The notes below the pieces were generated by a model, which searched no databases, was not told the origin of the DNA, and saw nothing but the letters and a program-made list of their open reading frames with translations. A stretch of 45,921 bases of DNA, from contig NZ_LMID01000005.1 of assembly GCF_001428605.1 (NCBI RefSeq), positions 1-45,921 on the forward strand. Reading direction: 5' to 3'. Shown one piece after another: positions 8,545 to 16,788 of this stretch (positions are counted from its first letter, which is position 1; each line of letters begins with the position of its first letter). The position numbers were made by a program, and so were the translations under genes. The DNA comes from Sphingomonas sp. Root720 (lineage in GTDB: Bacteria; Pseudomonadota; Alphaproteobacteria; Sphingomonadales; Sphingomonadaceae).

Positions 8545-9129
8545 TCAGACGGGTACGGCATGGAGCACTGGCGCCAGGAGGCGTTCGGCGCGCGCGGATC
8601 CGAAGTCCCGGACCGCGCGCGCAAGACGCGTCTTATCCATCGCCTGCGCACGCTGGAGCGCGCGCGGCAGCACGTCCGCCTTGTCCTCGGGCAACCGGTC
8701 CAGATTGTGGAGGAGGTCGACCAGGAGGACTTCCTGCGAGAGCTGGGCCGGCACACTCGAGCGCATCCGGAAATCGTAGGTTCGCCCATCGAGCTTGTAA
8801 CGGCCGTGGCGCTTGCGGTTGTAGACCACTGGCTCGTTGTGGAGCTGTGTCGTTCCCACGCCCAGGCCATTAAAGGCACTCGGCGAGACCATCAGGAAAC
8901 GATCATCGCCGAGGAAGCTCTTCACCAGCTTCTCGGGCGTCGCGGGAGCGCTACCGAAGCGAGTCTTGCGCGGAGCCATGTAGAGCCCGCCAGCGACCTT
9001 CTCGAGGCGCCCTTCGGCAAGCAGCTGCTTGAGGTGTCGATCGACGGACGTGGACCATCGCGCCAGATCCTTTCGGCGGTAAACCTGTCCTGGGCGCAGG
9101 TGCTTTGTGAGATCCGTCAGCGCAGTCAT
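8545..9129 (-). CDS. AbiEi-like antitoxin/regulator (DUF6088-type)
   Basis: About 194 residues from the ATG at 9129, preferred because GAGGG lies 8 bases upstream; a longer frame starts at 9177. The N-terminal segment with YRRKDLARWSTSVDRHLKQL and LAEGRLEKVAGGLYMAPR is a winged helix with the GLY-Y-P type ending seen in AbiEi antitoxins. The C-terminal part (FNGLGVGTTQLHNEPVVYN) matches the second domain of this family. AbiEi proteins bind inverted repeats and repress their own operon while neutralising AbiEii. It is the first gene of the minus-strand defence train. Confidence 0.8.
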   Translation of the reverse strand: MTALTDLTKHLRPGQVYRRKDLARWSTSVDRHLKQLLAEGRLEKVAGGLYMAPRKTRFGSAPATPEKLVKSFLGDDRFLMVSPSAFNGLGVGTTQLHNEPVVYNRKRHGRYKLDGRTYDFRMRSSVPAQLSQEVLLVDLLHNLDRLPEDKADVLPRALQRAQAMDKTRLARAVRDFGSARAERLLAPVLHAVPV

Positions 9130-9285
9130 CGTCTTTCCCTCGCTCCGAGAGATAGATCGTACACTCCGCCTGTTCAACTTCTCATTAAAGATTCATGCAA
9201 TGACGGACTCGGAGCGCACCTACGCGGCCCGTTCGGAGGGGAGGATAGACCTTCTTCTCGCACGAGCTCGCGGCATGAGGCCGCC

Positions 9286-10161
9286 CTAGCGTTGCCGATC
9301 AGGCTGGATCTCGGCCGTCGGCTCGTCCGTGTCCCTTGTACGGGCATCGGCAATCGAGGGGCGCTCCCCCGCTGCGAGGCGTTCACCCAAGGCGCGGTGG
9401 AGGTCCGCGAGGTCGGCGGACAGCCGATCCTCATCCCCTCCCCCGCTGCGTTCGGCCTGTGCGAAGATGTCGAGCAAGCCGGCGAGTTCGGGCTCGGCAA
9501 ACAGTGCAGCGCTCTCCCCCGCTCGCCACAAGCGAGCAAGCTCGTCCGATCGCGCGTTCCGCGCCGACACCGAGCGGTCCACAGCTATCGTCGATGCGGG
9601 CGGCGCCAGCGGGGTTAGGCCCCTTCCCTCGATCTCAGAGCGAGTTATTGCGGCGAGCCTGTAACGCAGCACGCGCGTTTCCGGTCTGTCGGTCGGAGAT
9701 GGATGGTACTGCCTTGCCAAGAGAGCGAGGAGCTCGGCCGAGCCGACGTTTCGGGCTGCCTTTTGCCATTCGACCAGGGCGCGGTCTTCCGACGTCCTGT
9801 CGGCCGGCTGAGCGAGTGCGAAGCGCTCGAGTAGTGCGTCGTCGGCGACGTCGATCGGAAGTGGCGCCGAATTCCCACTCGCAGCAGCATGGGCGAACGC
9901 GGCGATCTCCGCGACTGTCGTGAACTGGGCTCGAGTCAGCTCGCGATCCTCGATCGAGCGCGCCAGGATTGTCTCCAGCACCGGGACCAAGTCCGTCACC
10001 GCAGCCTGGCCGGCGTCGATCGTGTCGAGCCGGCTCAGGATGTCCTTCTGCGCCGCCTCGATGCGAGCGTTGCCCCTCGCCACCGTATCGAGCCGCCCCT
10101 GGATGAGGGTCAGCGCATCAAGGACCGCCGCCAGCGTGGTCGCCGTCACATCCGTGCTCAT
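9286..10161 (-). CDS. Coiled-coil accessory protein of the mobilisation operon
   Basis: A 291-residue protein without recognised domains. Residues about 10-75 form heptad-like helix (LDALTLIQGRLDTVARGNARI and on), followed by an Ala-rich helical body with LLALLARQYHPSP, and a polar, disordered C-terminus. It starts with a 4-bp overlap with the relaxase gene and is the third gene of the mobC-relaxase transcription unit, so a role in relaxosome assembly or coupling is possible. This is context only. Confidence 0.6.
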   Translation of the reverse strand: MSTDVTATTLAAVLDALTLIQGRLDTVARGNARIEAAQKDILSRLDTIDAGQAAVTDLVPVLETILARSIEDRELTRAQFTTVAEIAAFAHAAASGNSAPLPIDVADDALLERFALAQPADRTSEDRALVEWQKAARNVGSAELLALLARQYHPSPTDRPETRVLRYRLAAITRSEIEGRGLTPLAPPASTIAVDRSVSARNARSDELARLWRAGESAALFAEPELAGLLDIFAQAERSGGGDEDRLSADLADLHRALGERLAAGERPSIADARTRDTDEPTAEIQPDRQR

Positions 10162-11594
10162 CGACGTGGACCGCCTTTGTCCGGTGGGCGGTCTCGGTCG
10201 CGCTGGGCGCGATCGCGTTCCTGCGTCTTGCGGAGGATGTCGTCAGCCTTGTTCGGCCCCGCCTCGGAGGATTGCTTGGCGGCCTCGTCCATCAGCGAGC
10301 GGAGGCGATCCGACATGCCCGCCGGACGATCCCCCTCCCCTTCGGGCTGGGAGCGCCCGGGCGCCTCTGGTGCAACTCGTTTGGCATCGAGCTGTTCACG
10401 CATTGCCCTGGATCGGGCGAGTGCGGCACCGAGTGGATCAGGTTCCTTAGGAGCGTTGCGGGCGCCATGCTCTGGCGCAGATCCCCGGTCGGCGCCGTCT
10501 CGCGTTTCGCGCGTCGTCCGCGCCGCCCGGACCGAGTTAGGCTCTGGCGCCGGCATTGAGGTCACGAACCGTTCAAGACTGTTGACGATGGCCTGGTCGA
10601 CCAGTGAGGGTGACGCCGACAGCTCGGCGATCGAGCGCTCATAGGCGTCCCGAACGGTCGCGTGCTGGCGCGCCAAGATCTTCTCGACGGGATCCGGGAG
10701 TCCTGCCTCACCGTACCGCGCTGCGCGATCGGCGCGAGTCTTGTCGATGCGAGGAACCCCTCCCTTCTCGCGGACCTTGTGGGCGGCGATCGGCTCATGC
10801 TTCGGGTCGATACCGCGCGCTTTGGCCGGCGTCGCATTCGCCTCGATGCCGCGGTCGCGTAACTTCGTCGCGAACCGCTGGCGGTAGCGGAAAAGGTCAT
10901 CGCGGTTCGGATGGAAGCGCCGTCCGTCGTGGTCGCGCCGCGCTACCGTCAAATGAACATGGGGGTGATCGCGATCGACGTGGAGCGAAGCAACCCAAGA
11001 CCGGTTGGCGAACTCCTCGCGCGCGAAATCGAGGGCGGCCTCTCTCAACCGCTCGGGGTCGGTGCCGGTCGGCATCGACAGGATCATCGAAAGCGACGTC
11101 GCCCCCTTTCGGCGTGCGTCGTCACCCATCTCCCATTCGTGCCAGTCCTGGGAGAGGATCTGCATATCTCGGCCGTCGCGGATGACATCACCGTCGCTGG
11201 TGTAAAGCGCCAGCTCTTTGTCTGCACCGTGACCCAGACGACTGATGTAGGAAAAGTTCGCGAGGACGTGGCCCCCACCATGTTGGCGGCCGGTAATGCG
11301 GACCACCACCTCCGGCGCGCGACGGGCGGTCCGCTCCATCGTCGAGATGGCGCGGCGACTGGCAGCCGTTTGCGAGCTCCCTCCAAACGCACGTTTAGTT
11401 TGCAGCGGCGGTCGATAATCAACGGATCCCGTGCCAGGTTTCGACAGCAGGGATGCTGCCGCCAAACCTAACATGGTGCCGCCAGCCTTGGCAGCTTTGC
11501 CCTTTCCGCCACCTGTTCCGAGACGGTACTTCTTGGATGGCGCGAAGACGCCAGCCATGGTGTCGAGCGTACCGGAGGAGAGGCGAAAGCTCAC
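10158..11594 (-). CDS. VirD2-like (MOBP-type) relaxase
   Basis: A 478-residue protein. The relaxase fold begins at about residue 95. Motif I is ANFSYISRLG with Y116 as the likely nicking tyrosine. Motif III is HVDRDHPHVHLTV, giving the metal-binding histidines H210, H212 and H214; the string H-x-D-x-x-H-P-H-x-H is typical of VirD2 and related MOBP enzymes. RGIEANATPAKARG after it matches the VirD2 block that ends in a basic RAERG-like motif. An unusual extension of about 90 residues, Gly/Ala/Lys-rich, precedes the fold. The C-terminal third is charged and probably disordered. Relaxases cut one strand at nic and stay bound to the 5' end. Its start overlaps mobC by 4 bp. Confidence 0.85.
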   Translation of the reverse strand: MSFRLSSGTLDTMAGVFAPSKKYRLGTGGGKGKAAKAGGTMLGLAAASLLSKPGTGSVDYRPPLQTKRAFGGSSQTAASRRAISTMERTARRAPEVVVRITGRQHGGGHVLANFSYISRLGHGADKELALYTSDGDVIRDGRDMQILSQDWHEWEMGDDARRKGATSLSMILSMPTGTDPERLREAALDFAREEFANRSWVASLHVDRDHPHVHLTVARRDHDGRRFHPNRDDLFRYRQRFATKLRDRGIEANATPAKARGIDPKHEPIAAHKVREKGGVPRIDKTRADRAARYGEAGLPDPVEKILARQHATVRDAYERSIAELSASPSLVDQAIVNSLERFVTSMPAPEPNSVRAARTTRETRDGADRGSAPEHGARNAPKEPDPLGAALARSRAMREQLDAKRVAPEAPGRSQPEGEGDRPAGMSDRLRSLMDEAAKQSSEAGPNKADDILRKTQERDRAQRDRDRPPDKGGPRR

Positions 11595-12199
11595 CGGGTC
11601 CCCTCATCATGGGCACCGGTCCAGTATCCTACCTCGCCCCCAACGTAGGACGATAGCGATCGTCTGGTCGCGAACAGCTGTGCCTTGAGCTCGCCGCACG
11701 TCTCCAGGAAAGGCTCGGCGATACGGGCCAAGTCGAGGGTGCTCTCCGGCTGGATTGCCGCGTTCATGGCATGGACCGCCTGGTTGATGTTCCGGCCGAT
11801 CGCCAGAACCTGCTTGCGCAGTTTGCCGATCTCACCTTGGGTCGCAGGTGCAAGGCGCAGACGCGCCGCCTTGTCCCAGAGTTGCCACCGGACCGCTCGC
11901 TTGATCCACTCATTGCGGGTCAGCCCCATCGGCGAACCAACCGCGTCGATCGCTTCGATCTCGCTGCGGTTGAGCCTGACAGTGACTCGGACCTGATCCT
12001 CAGGATGTCCCCTGCCCTGTTCAGCGGGCACCGGCAGGTTGTCATTTTCGGGCCCTAGCGCCGCGCGGGCAAGAGCCAAGGCGATCCAGGCGCTACGGGA
12101 TTGTCCTTGCGCGGTGGCGACACGGTCGATCTCCGCGACCAGCTCATCTCTCAAACGCAGGCTCACCATCATCTCATCAGCCCCGTGCAGCGGCGCCAT
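11591..12199 (-). CDS. mobC: MobC-like relaxosome protein with two ribbon-helix-helix segments
   Basis: A 202-residue protein. Two successive ribbon-helix-helix-like units are visible: residues 10-45 (MMVSLRLRDELVAEIDRVA, SRSAWIALALARA) and about 70-105 (VRVTVRLNRSEIEAIDAV, TRNEWIKRAVRWQL). The C-terminal half has the MobC signature IGRNINQAVHAMN, an amphipathic helix that assists the relaxase in opening nic. Family knowledge says such proteins bind repeats beside nic and repress the operon. A perfect palindrome sits 6 bp upstream of its start, between the gene and the nic-like sequence, and is the obvious target. Confidence 0.8.
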   Translation of the reverse strand: MAPLHGADEMMVSLRLRDELVAEIDRVATAQGQSRSAWIALALARAALGPENDNLPVPAEQGRGHPEDQVRVTVRLNRSEIEAIDAVGSPMGLTRNEWIKRAVRWQLWDKAARLRLAPATQGEIGKLRKQVLAIGRNINQAVHAMNAAIQPESTLDLARIAEPFLETCGELKAQLFATRRSLSSYVGGEVGYWTGAHDEGTR

Positions 12200-12204
12200 C
12201 TAAG

Positions 12205-12221
12205 CCAATGTATTACATTGG
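12205..12221. promoter_or_regulatory. Perfect palindrome between mobC and nic, probable MobC operator
   Basis: The 17-bp sequence CCAATGTATTACATTGG is a perfect palindrome with 8-base arms around a central T. It lies 6 bp upstream of the mobC start and 13 bp from the nic-like core. In IncP-type origins an inverted repeat next to nic is bound by the relaxosome accessory protein, so a dual role in oriT recognition and autoregulation is inferred. Confidence 0.7.
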
Positions 12222-12260
12222 TGCCGGTTGCCATATCCTGCCATCCCTAGTCCCTATACC
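12205..12260 (+). other. Candidate origin of transfer with VirD2/IncP-type nic
   Basis: The + strand reads CATATCCTGCCATC at 12232-12245. It contains TATCCTG followed by C, the IncP nic core (YATCCTG/Y), and ATATCCTGCCA is identical over 11 bases to the nicked strand of the Ti T-DNA border. Predicted cleavage is between G12240 and C12241. The adjacent palindrome, the upstream mobC and the VirD2-like relaxase support the assignment. Cleavage here would lead the + strand into the recipient with higher coordinates first. Confidence 0.75.
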
Positions 12261-12445
12261 TACTACCCCAAAGAGCCCTCCCTTACAAACCCCTTCAACT
12301 CAACGACGCGGAGTGGGGCGTGATGCTGCCGTTCCGCGCAGCCGGACGATCATTCCCTGCTTCTATGGAGGGACCCGGATGGTGTTTCGAAGGGCCAAGT
12401 CTCATGCTACCCAAGTGCTAAAGGCCCCCAGTCCGGAGTAGGAAG

Positions 12446-12715
12446 ATGCCACGCGCTGCCTCAAAGCCCGAAGATCTCGAAGCGATCGCCGCACGTCGAG
12501 CCGCCCTCATCGCGGAACTCGCGTCCGTGGATGAACAGTTGAAGGCGGCGGAATTGGCGGCACGTGATGCGGGTCGCCCCACCCTCCTCGCGGCGCTTGA
12601 ACGGATCAAGATCGGAGCCATGGACAAGAGCGACGCCAAGGCAATCGCGTCCGCCATCGGCCAGCATGGCGGAGCCGCCGTCGCTCGACATCTCGAATCG
12701 TTGCAGGCCGCTTGA
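12446..12715 (+). CDS. Small helical protein beside oriT
   Basis: An 89-residue, strongly helical, Ala-rich protein. Residues 8-45 form a coiled-coil-like helix (LEAIAARRAALIAELASVDE), followed by KIGAMDKSDAKAIASAIG. It has no HTH, membrane segment or signal. It is transcribed away from oriT, opposite to the mob operon, with an AGGA-type ribosome site before the ATG (GTAGGAAG). The size and location suggest a relaxosome accessory or plasmid maintenance protein, but no family is recognised. Confidence 0.6.
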   Translation: MPRAASKPEDLEAIAARRAALIAELASVDEQLKAAELAARDAGRPTLLAALERIKIGAMDKSDAKAIASAIGQHGGAAVARHLESLQAA

Positions 12716-12744
12716 ACCAACGGGCGACGTATGACTGCGGCGAT

Positions 12745-13047
12745 TCAGAGCGGCGATATTTCCTCGTACCGCCCTGCCCGTCTCAGCTGGCGAACAATGC
12801 CGTTGAACGCCGCGGTGACTCCTTGCGAACGTCCAATCTCATTCTCCTGCGCGGCCGCGTCCCAATATTGCTCGAGCGGCCATCGCTCTGGGCAGTGGTG
12901 CAGCAGGCAGCGCAGGGCGAGCCGCACCTCTATGCCGTCGATCCGGCCCGAACCGAGCGGACGACGCCGGCGCGGAGGATGTGAACCGACAATGCGATGA
13001 CGACGCGCTGGTGACGCGCAAGCGGCTCCACGGTCAGCGAAAGTCAC
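12745..13047 (-). CDS. Possible small gene following dnaE2
   Basis: In this frame the C-terminal 70 residues look protein-like, unlike the overlapping frames: GIEVRLALRCLLHHCPERWP, LEQYWDAAAQENEIG, then VTAAFNGIVRQLRRAGRYEE. No ATG is available; a GTG at 13047 would overlap the dnaE2 end (13034) by 14 bp and give 100 residues. The amphipathic helices and the position downstream of dnaE2 suggest a genuine small helical protein of unknown role. The start is uncertain. Confidence 0.4.
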   Translation of the reverse strand: MTFADRGAACASPARRHRIVGSHPPRRRRPLGSGRIDGIEVRLALRCLLHHCPERWPLEQYWDAAAQENEIGRSQGVTAAFNGIVRQLRRAGRYEEISPL

Positions 13048-14989
13048 GCGACTGGACCCGAACGACGTTCTCGGGGTCCATGCCGTCGGCGTGCGGCGGC
13101 CAATAACAGTTGCGGGGAGACGTGCTCCATCCTTTGTCGCCGCGGTCGGGGCTTCCGGCATGGCGAGCACCGTCGCCGCGACCGGTCTGGTGCGGGAACG
13201 ACATGCCCCCGAGCTGCGCCAGCAGGTCGCCATGATCGATGATCCGGTCGCAGATGACGTGGATGACTTCACCCTCTTTCTGCACCCGGCCTTTCATGCC
13301 GATCATCGACGCGGACATGACGGTGCGCCGTTGTGCCTCAAACCGGTCGGGCCACAGAATGCCGTTCGCAACCCCCGTCTCGTCCTCGATAGTGATGAAG
13401 AGGACGCCCTTGGCACTACCGGGCTTCTGGCGAACGAGGATGATCCCGGCGACCTCGACATGGCGGCCATCCCGCAGGTTGGTAAGATCCGCGCAGCCCG
13501 TGATTCCTCGCCGGCTGAGTTCGTCGCGGAGGAAGGCGAGCGGATGGGCACGCAACGACAGCTGGAGCGTGCGATAGTCCTCGACTACCTCCCGCCCGTC
13601 GGTCAACGGCCTGAGCGTGACCAATGGTTCGACACCTTCCGGGCTGAACGCCTCGCTTGCCTGGTCGGCGGCCACGAACAGCGGCAACGGTGTTTCGCCG
13701 AGCCCCTTCACCTTCCAAAGACCCTGCCGGCGATCGGCGCCGAAACTGTGGAACGCGTCGGCATCGGCGAGCTTCTCGATCGCCGAGCGCTGTACGCCCG
13801 ATCGCCGCCAGACCTCCTCGACGGAGCCGAAGCGCACGGTTCCGCGCGCCGCCACGATCGCGGCGCCATGGGCGTTGGACAGACCCCGCACCTGACGGAG
13901 GCCGAGCCGGACGGCATGGATGCGGCCCCTTCCCCGCTCCAGGGTGCAGTCCCATCGGCTCGCATTGATACAGGGCGGGCGGACATCGACGCCGTGCTCG
14001 CGCGCATCGCGCACGATTTGAGCCGGGGCGTAGAAGCCCATCGGCTGCGCGTTCATCAACGCCGCGCAAAACACGTCGGGATGATGGTATTTCATCCAGC
14101 TGGAGGCGTAAGCGATCTTGGCGAAAGATGCGGCGTGGCTCTCCGGAAAGCCGTAGCTGCCGAAGCCCTCGAGCTGGCGGAACGTGCGCTCGGCGAACTC
14201 GCGCGGATAGGTGTAGGTCAATTCGCCCAGATCGAAACGGCACGTCTCGGCGATATCCACGCTGGCGCGAAGCGCATCGGGATAGGCCGCGAACCGGCGG
14301 ACCATCTCGGCCGGGGCCTTCAGCGCACGATCGGCATTGACCTCGCGGCGGTAGCCGAGCTCCTCGACGGTGCATTTTTCCCGAACCGCCGTCACCACGT
14401 CCTGCAAGAGGCGCGCCTCGGACGCGTGATAGAGAACGTCGCCGGTCACGACGGCACGCACGCCGGCGCTGCCGGCTTGGCGGGCGAGCGCGTCGATACG
14501 AACCGCATCGTCCGGACGGCGGCGCTGCGACATCGCCATATAGCCCCGCCGGCCGTAGATGATTTTCAGATCGCGAAGCGCAGCGGCGTTCGCCGCATCC
14601 GCTTCGTCGGGAAGTAAGATGGCGACGATGCCCCCGGACCAGGGTTCGAGATCGTGCCAGTGAAGCAGGCAGCCCCCCTTCCCTGCCCGGCGCTTGCCGA
14701 CGGTCAGCAGCCGGGAGAGCCGCGACCAGGCGGGGCGGTCTGCCGGGTAGAGCAGGAGTTTGCGGCCGCAGCTCAGATCGACCCGCGCGCCGGCGATCGA
14801 GCGGACGCCGGTTGCCTTTTGCGCCTCCCAGGCGCGCACGATCCCGGCGACGGTGCCAAGGTCGGCGACGCCAAGCGCGGGGTACCCGAGCAGCGCCCCA
14901 GCCGCGAACAGCTCCTCCGGGCTGGAGGCGCCGCGCAGGAGTGAGAAATGCGTGAGCAGCTGCAGCTCGACATAGCCGGTCGCCGTCAT
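13034..14989 (-). CDS. dnaE2: DnaE2/ImuC-like polymerase subunit lacking the catalytic core
   Basis: The start at 14989 overlaps the imuB stop (ATGA), leaving 651 residues against roughly 1,050-1,100 for DnaE2. The N-terminal PHP domain is present (YVELQLLTHFSLLRGASSPE). After residue 261 (ELTYTYP) the sequence jumps directly to EFAERTFRQLEGFGSYGFPE, which in DnaE2 lies some 400 residues later. The missing block holds the RGSAANS loop and the PDIDVDFEHERREEV catalytic aspartates. The remaining thumb/HhH and OB-fold regions (ESHAASFAKI, QPMGFYAPAQIVRDAREHGV, GLWKVKGLG, VEVAGIILVRQKPGSAKGV) are intact and the frame is preserved. A polymerase activity is not expected; a structural or regulatory role, or a dead gene, is possible. 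Confidence 0.85.
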   Translation of the reverse strand: MTATGYVELQLLTHFSLLRGASSPEELFAAGALLGYPALGVADLGTVAGIVRAWEAQKATGVRSIAGARVDLSCGRKLLLYPADRPAWSRLSRLLTVGKRRAGKGGCLLHWHDLEPWSGGIVAILLPDEADAANAAALRDLKIIYGRRGYMAMSQRRRPDDAVRIDALARQAGSAGVRAVVTGDVLYHASEARLLQDVVTAVREKCTVEELGYRREVNADRALKAPAEMVRRFAAYPDALRASVDIAETCRFDLGELTYTYPREFAERTFRQLEGFGSYGFPESHAASFAKIAYASSWMKYHHPDVFCAALMNAQPMGFYAPAQIVRDAREHGVDVRPPCINASRWDCTLERGRGRIHAVRLGLRQVRGLSNAHGAAIVAARGTVRFGSVEEVWRRSGVQRSAIEKLADADAFHSFGADRRQGLWKVKGLGETPLPLFVAADQASEAFSPEGVEPLVTLRPLTDGREVVEDYRTLQLSLRAHPLAFLRDELSRRGITGCADLTNLRDGRHVEVAGIILVRQKPGSAKGVLFITIEDETGVANGILWPDRFEAQRRTVMSASMIGMKGRVQKEGEVIHVICDRIIDHGDLLAQLGGMSFPHQTGRGDGARHAGSPDRGDKGWSTSPRNCYWPPHADGMDPENVVRVQSRDFR

Positions 14990-16788
14990 GCGAACACGCC
15001 GTGGAGCCACCAGCTCAGGTCGCCGGTTTCGCCTTCCACGCCTTTGCCGCGCCGGAACACCCAGTAGCGACCACCGTCCTCGTCCTCGACCTGGAAATAG
15101 TCGCGAACACCCCACATCTCAGCGTCTCGCCGCCACCATTCGCCGTGGATCCGTTCGGGTCCATCGCCCGCGACGATTCGGTGCGGGCGTCCGCGCCATT
15201 CGAAGCGGCGGGGCGGCTGGTCTGGCAGAAGCGCGATAACTCCGAATAGCGGCTCGGGACGATCGAAGAGCCGGATTGGCCGGCGCCAAGCCGGCCAATC
15301 ACCGGGCGGAGCACCAGGATCGGCTCGTATCGCCGCCCGCTCCGGCACGTGGCTCGGGACCGCCGCGATCCGGTAGACCGCGTGAGAGCCGATCCGGCCG
15401 GCCACGATATCGACCAGGCGGGCGGGGTCGCGCGCGAGCACCTCGCCTGCCAGCACGGCGCCCAGCGCCGTGGCATCCAGATGCTCGGTATGGGGCGCCA
15501 CCAAGCGGAACTGCTCGAGGCCCAAGCCGGGATCGATCCGTTCGATCCGAAGCTTCAATAGCCGCAGGAGGTGCGGCACCTCGCGGGTCGGCCGCGACGT
15601 GCCTACGCCGACCGTCTGCTCGGTGCCGTCGACACGCAAGCCAACCAGGCGCAGCGTGCGGACGCCGAGCCCCCTGGCCTGGAGGACGGTCGAGAGATCG
15701 TCCAGCATATCCTGCATGACCTGCGCGATAGCGCCGGCCGTGCCGATCGGCTCCAGCAGACGGCGCTCGACGCTGGGCGCATCGATGTCCTCAATACCGA
15801 TAATCGGCTCTGCAGCGCCGCCGAGCGCCTGATCGAGACGGGTAATCGCTGGCAGGCCAAGCCGTCGCGCGAGCGGACCGCGCGCGACCGGCAACAGGTC
15901 GGCGATGCGGTCGAGGCCGAACCTGCGGGCGGCGAGGAGCGCCGCGGGCTGGAGCCGTAACGCTGCCACCGGCAGCGGGGCCAGCGCGTGCGCGGTCGCG
16001 CCTGGTGGTACAATCGTGAGGTCGGCCGGGCCGAAGCGCGCGAGCGCATGCGCGCACCCGGGCGTGTCGGCCGTTGCCACGCGCGCAGTGAAACCGGCCC
16101 GGCGGCAAAATGCCTGCAGGCGGCGGCAGAACCGTTCCTCGCCGCCGTGGAGATGCGCGCAGCCGGTAAGGTCGAGCCACAGGCCGTCGGGCGGCGTCGC
16201 CGCGACAATCGGCGACCAGCGCCGAACGCCGAAGCGGGCCAGTCGCTCGAGGAGCGCTGCATCGGCATCGGGATCCGCCGGGCGGAAATCCAGATCGGAG
16301 ACGAGCGCGCGGGCGTGGGTGGCCGCCATGCCGATGGTGATGCCGAGCGCGGTCGCGGCGGCGCACGCCGACACCACTTCTTCGCGCCGGCCGACCTTGC
16401 CGATCAGCGCGATCGGTGCGGTATCCATCGCAGCGGGCGAAGGCGAAGGTAGATCGCTCCGGGCAGAAGGCACGCTTGCATCGGCGCGCATGCGAAACGG
16501 GTGCTCGGCCCGCTCGGAGCGGCGACCAAGCTCGCGCATAGGCGGGCGGGCATGGGCCGGCATCGTCGCGATCTGCGCGGCGATCTCGCCGCGGGGCATC
16601 TCCCCTGCCCTCGCCCACCGTGCGCCCGGCCGCCAGCCGCCCCGGCGCGGGACCGAGCAGGCACCGGGTTCGTCATCGACGGGAAGCTGGAGCGGCAGCG
16701 CCTCAGCCGGCTGCGGTGCGGCGCGTTCCAGCCGTCTCAGCCGTTCGATGGCCAAGTGCGGCAGGAACAGCGAGACGACCCGTCTCAT
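14986..16788 (-). CDS. imuB: ImuB, Y-family polymerase-like mutasome subunit
   Basis: A 600-residue ImuB. The start RRVVSLFLPHLAIERLRR is the family N-terminus. Y-family palm and finger features follow, with ALGITIGMAATHARAL, DLDFRPADPDADAALLERLARFGVRRWSP and GLWLDLTGCAHLHGGEE, then the HhH region RFGLDRIADLLPVARGPLARRLG. ImuB lacks polymerase activity and acts as the hub that links the beta clamp, ImuA and DnaE2 during translesion synthesis; that is family knowledge. A Pro/Arg-rich insertion between about residues 45 and 115 is unusual. It overlaps imuA by 86 bp and dnaE2 by 4 bp. Confidence 0.92.
   Translation of the reverse strand: MRRVVSLFLPHLAIERLRRLERAAPQPAEALPLQLPVDDEPGACSVPRRGGWRPGARWARAGEMPRGEIAAQIATMPAHARPPMRELGRRSERAEHPFRMRADASVPSARSDLPSPSPAAMDTAPIALIGKVGRREEVVSACAAATALGITIGMAATHARALVSDLDFRPADPDADAALLERLARFGVRRWSPIVAATPPDGLWLDLTGCAHLHGGEERFCRRLQAFCRRAGFTARVATADTPGCAHALARFGPADLTIVPPGATAHALAPLPVAALRLQPAALLAARRFGLDRIADLLPVARGPLARRLGLPAITRLDQALGGAAEPIIGIEDIDAPSVERRLLEPIGTAGAIAQVMQDMLDDLSTVLQARGLGVRTLRLVGLRVDGTEQTVGVGTSRPTREVPHLLRLLKLRIERIDPGLGLEQFRLVAPHTEHLDATALGAVLAGEVLARDPARLVDIVAGRIGSHAVYRIAAVPSHVPERAAIRADPGAPPGDWPAWRRPIRLFDRPEPLFGVIALLPDQPPRRFEWRGRPHRIVAGDGPERIHGEWWRRDAEMWGVRDYFQVEDEDGGRYWVFRRGKGVEGETGDLSWWLHGVFA

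Noticed and set aside
13091..14617. Long 508-codon plus-strand frame
   Set aside because: It lies wholly antisense to dnaE2, whose protein is recognisable; the antisense translation has no protein-like pattern and reflects the GC-rich codon structure.
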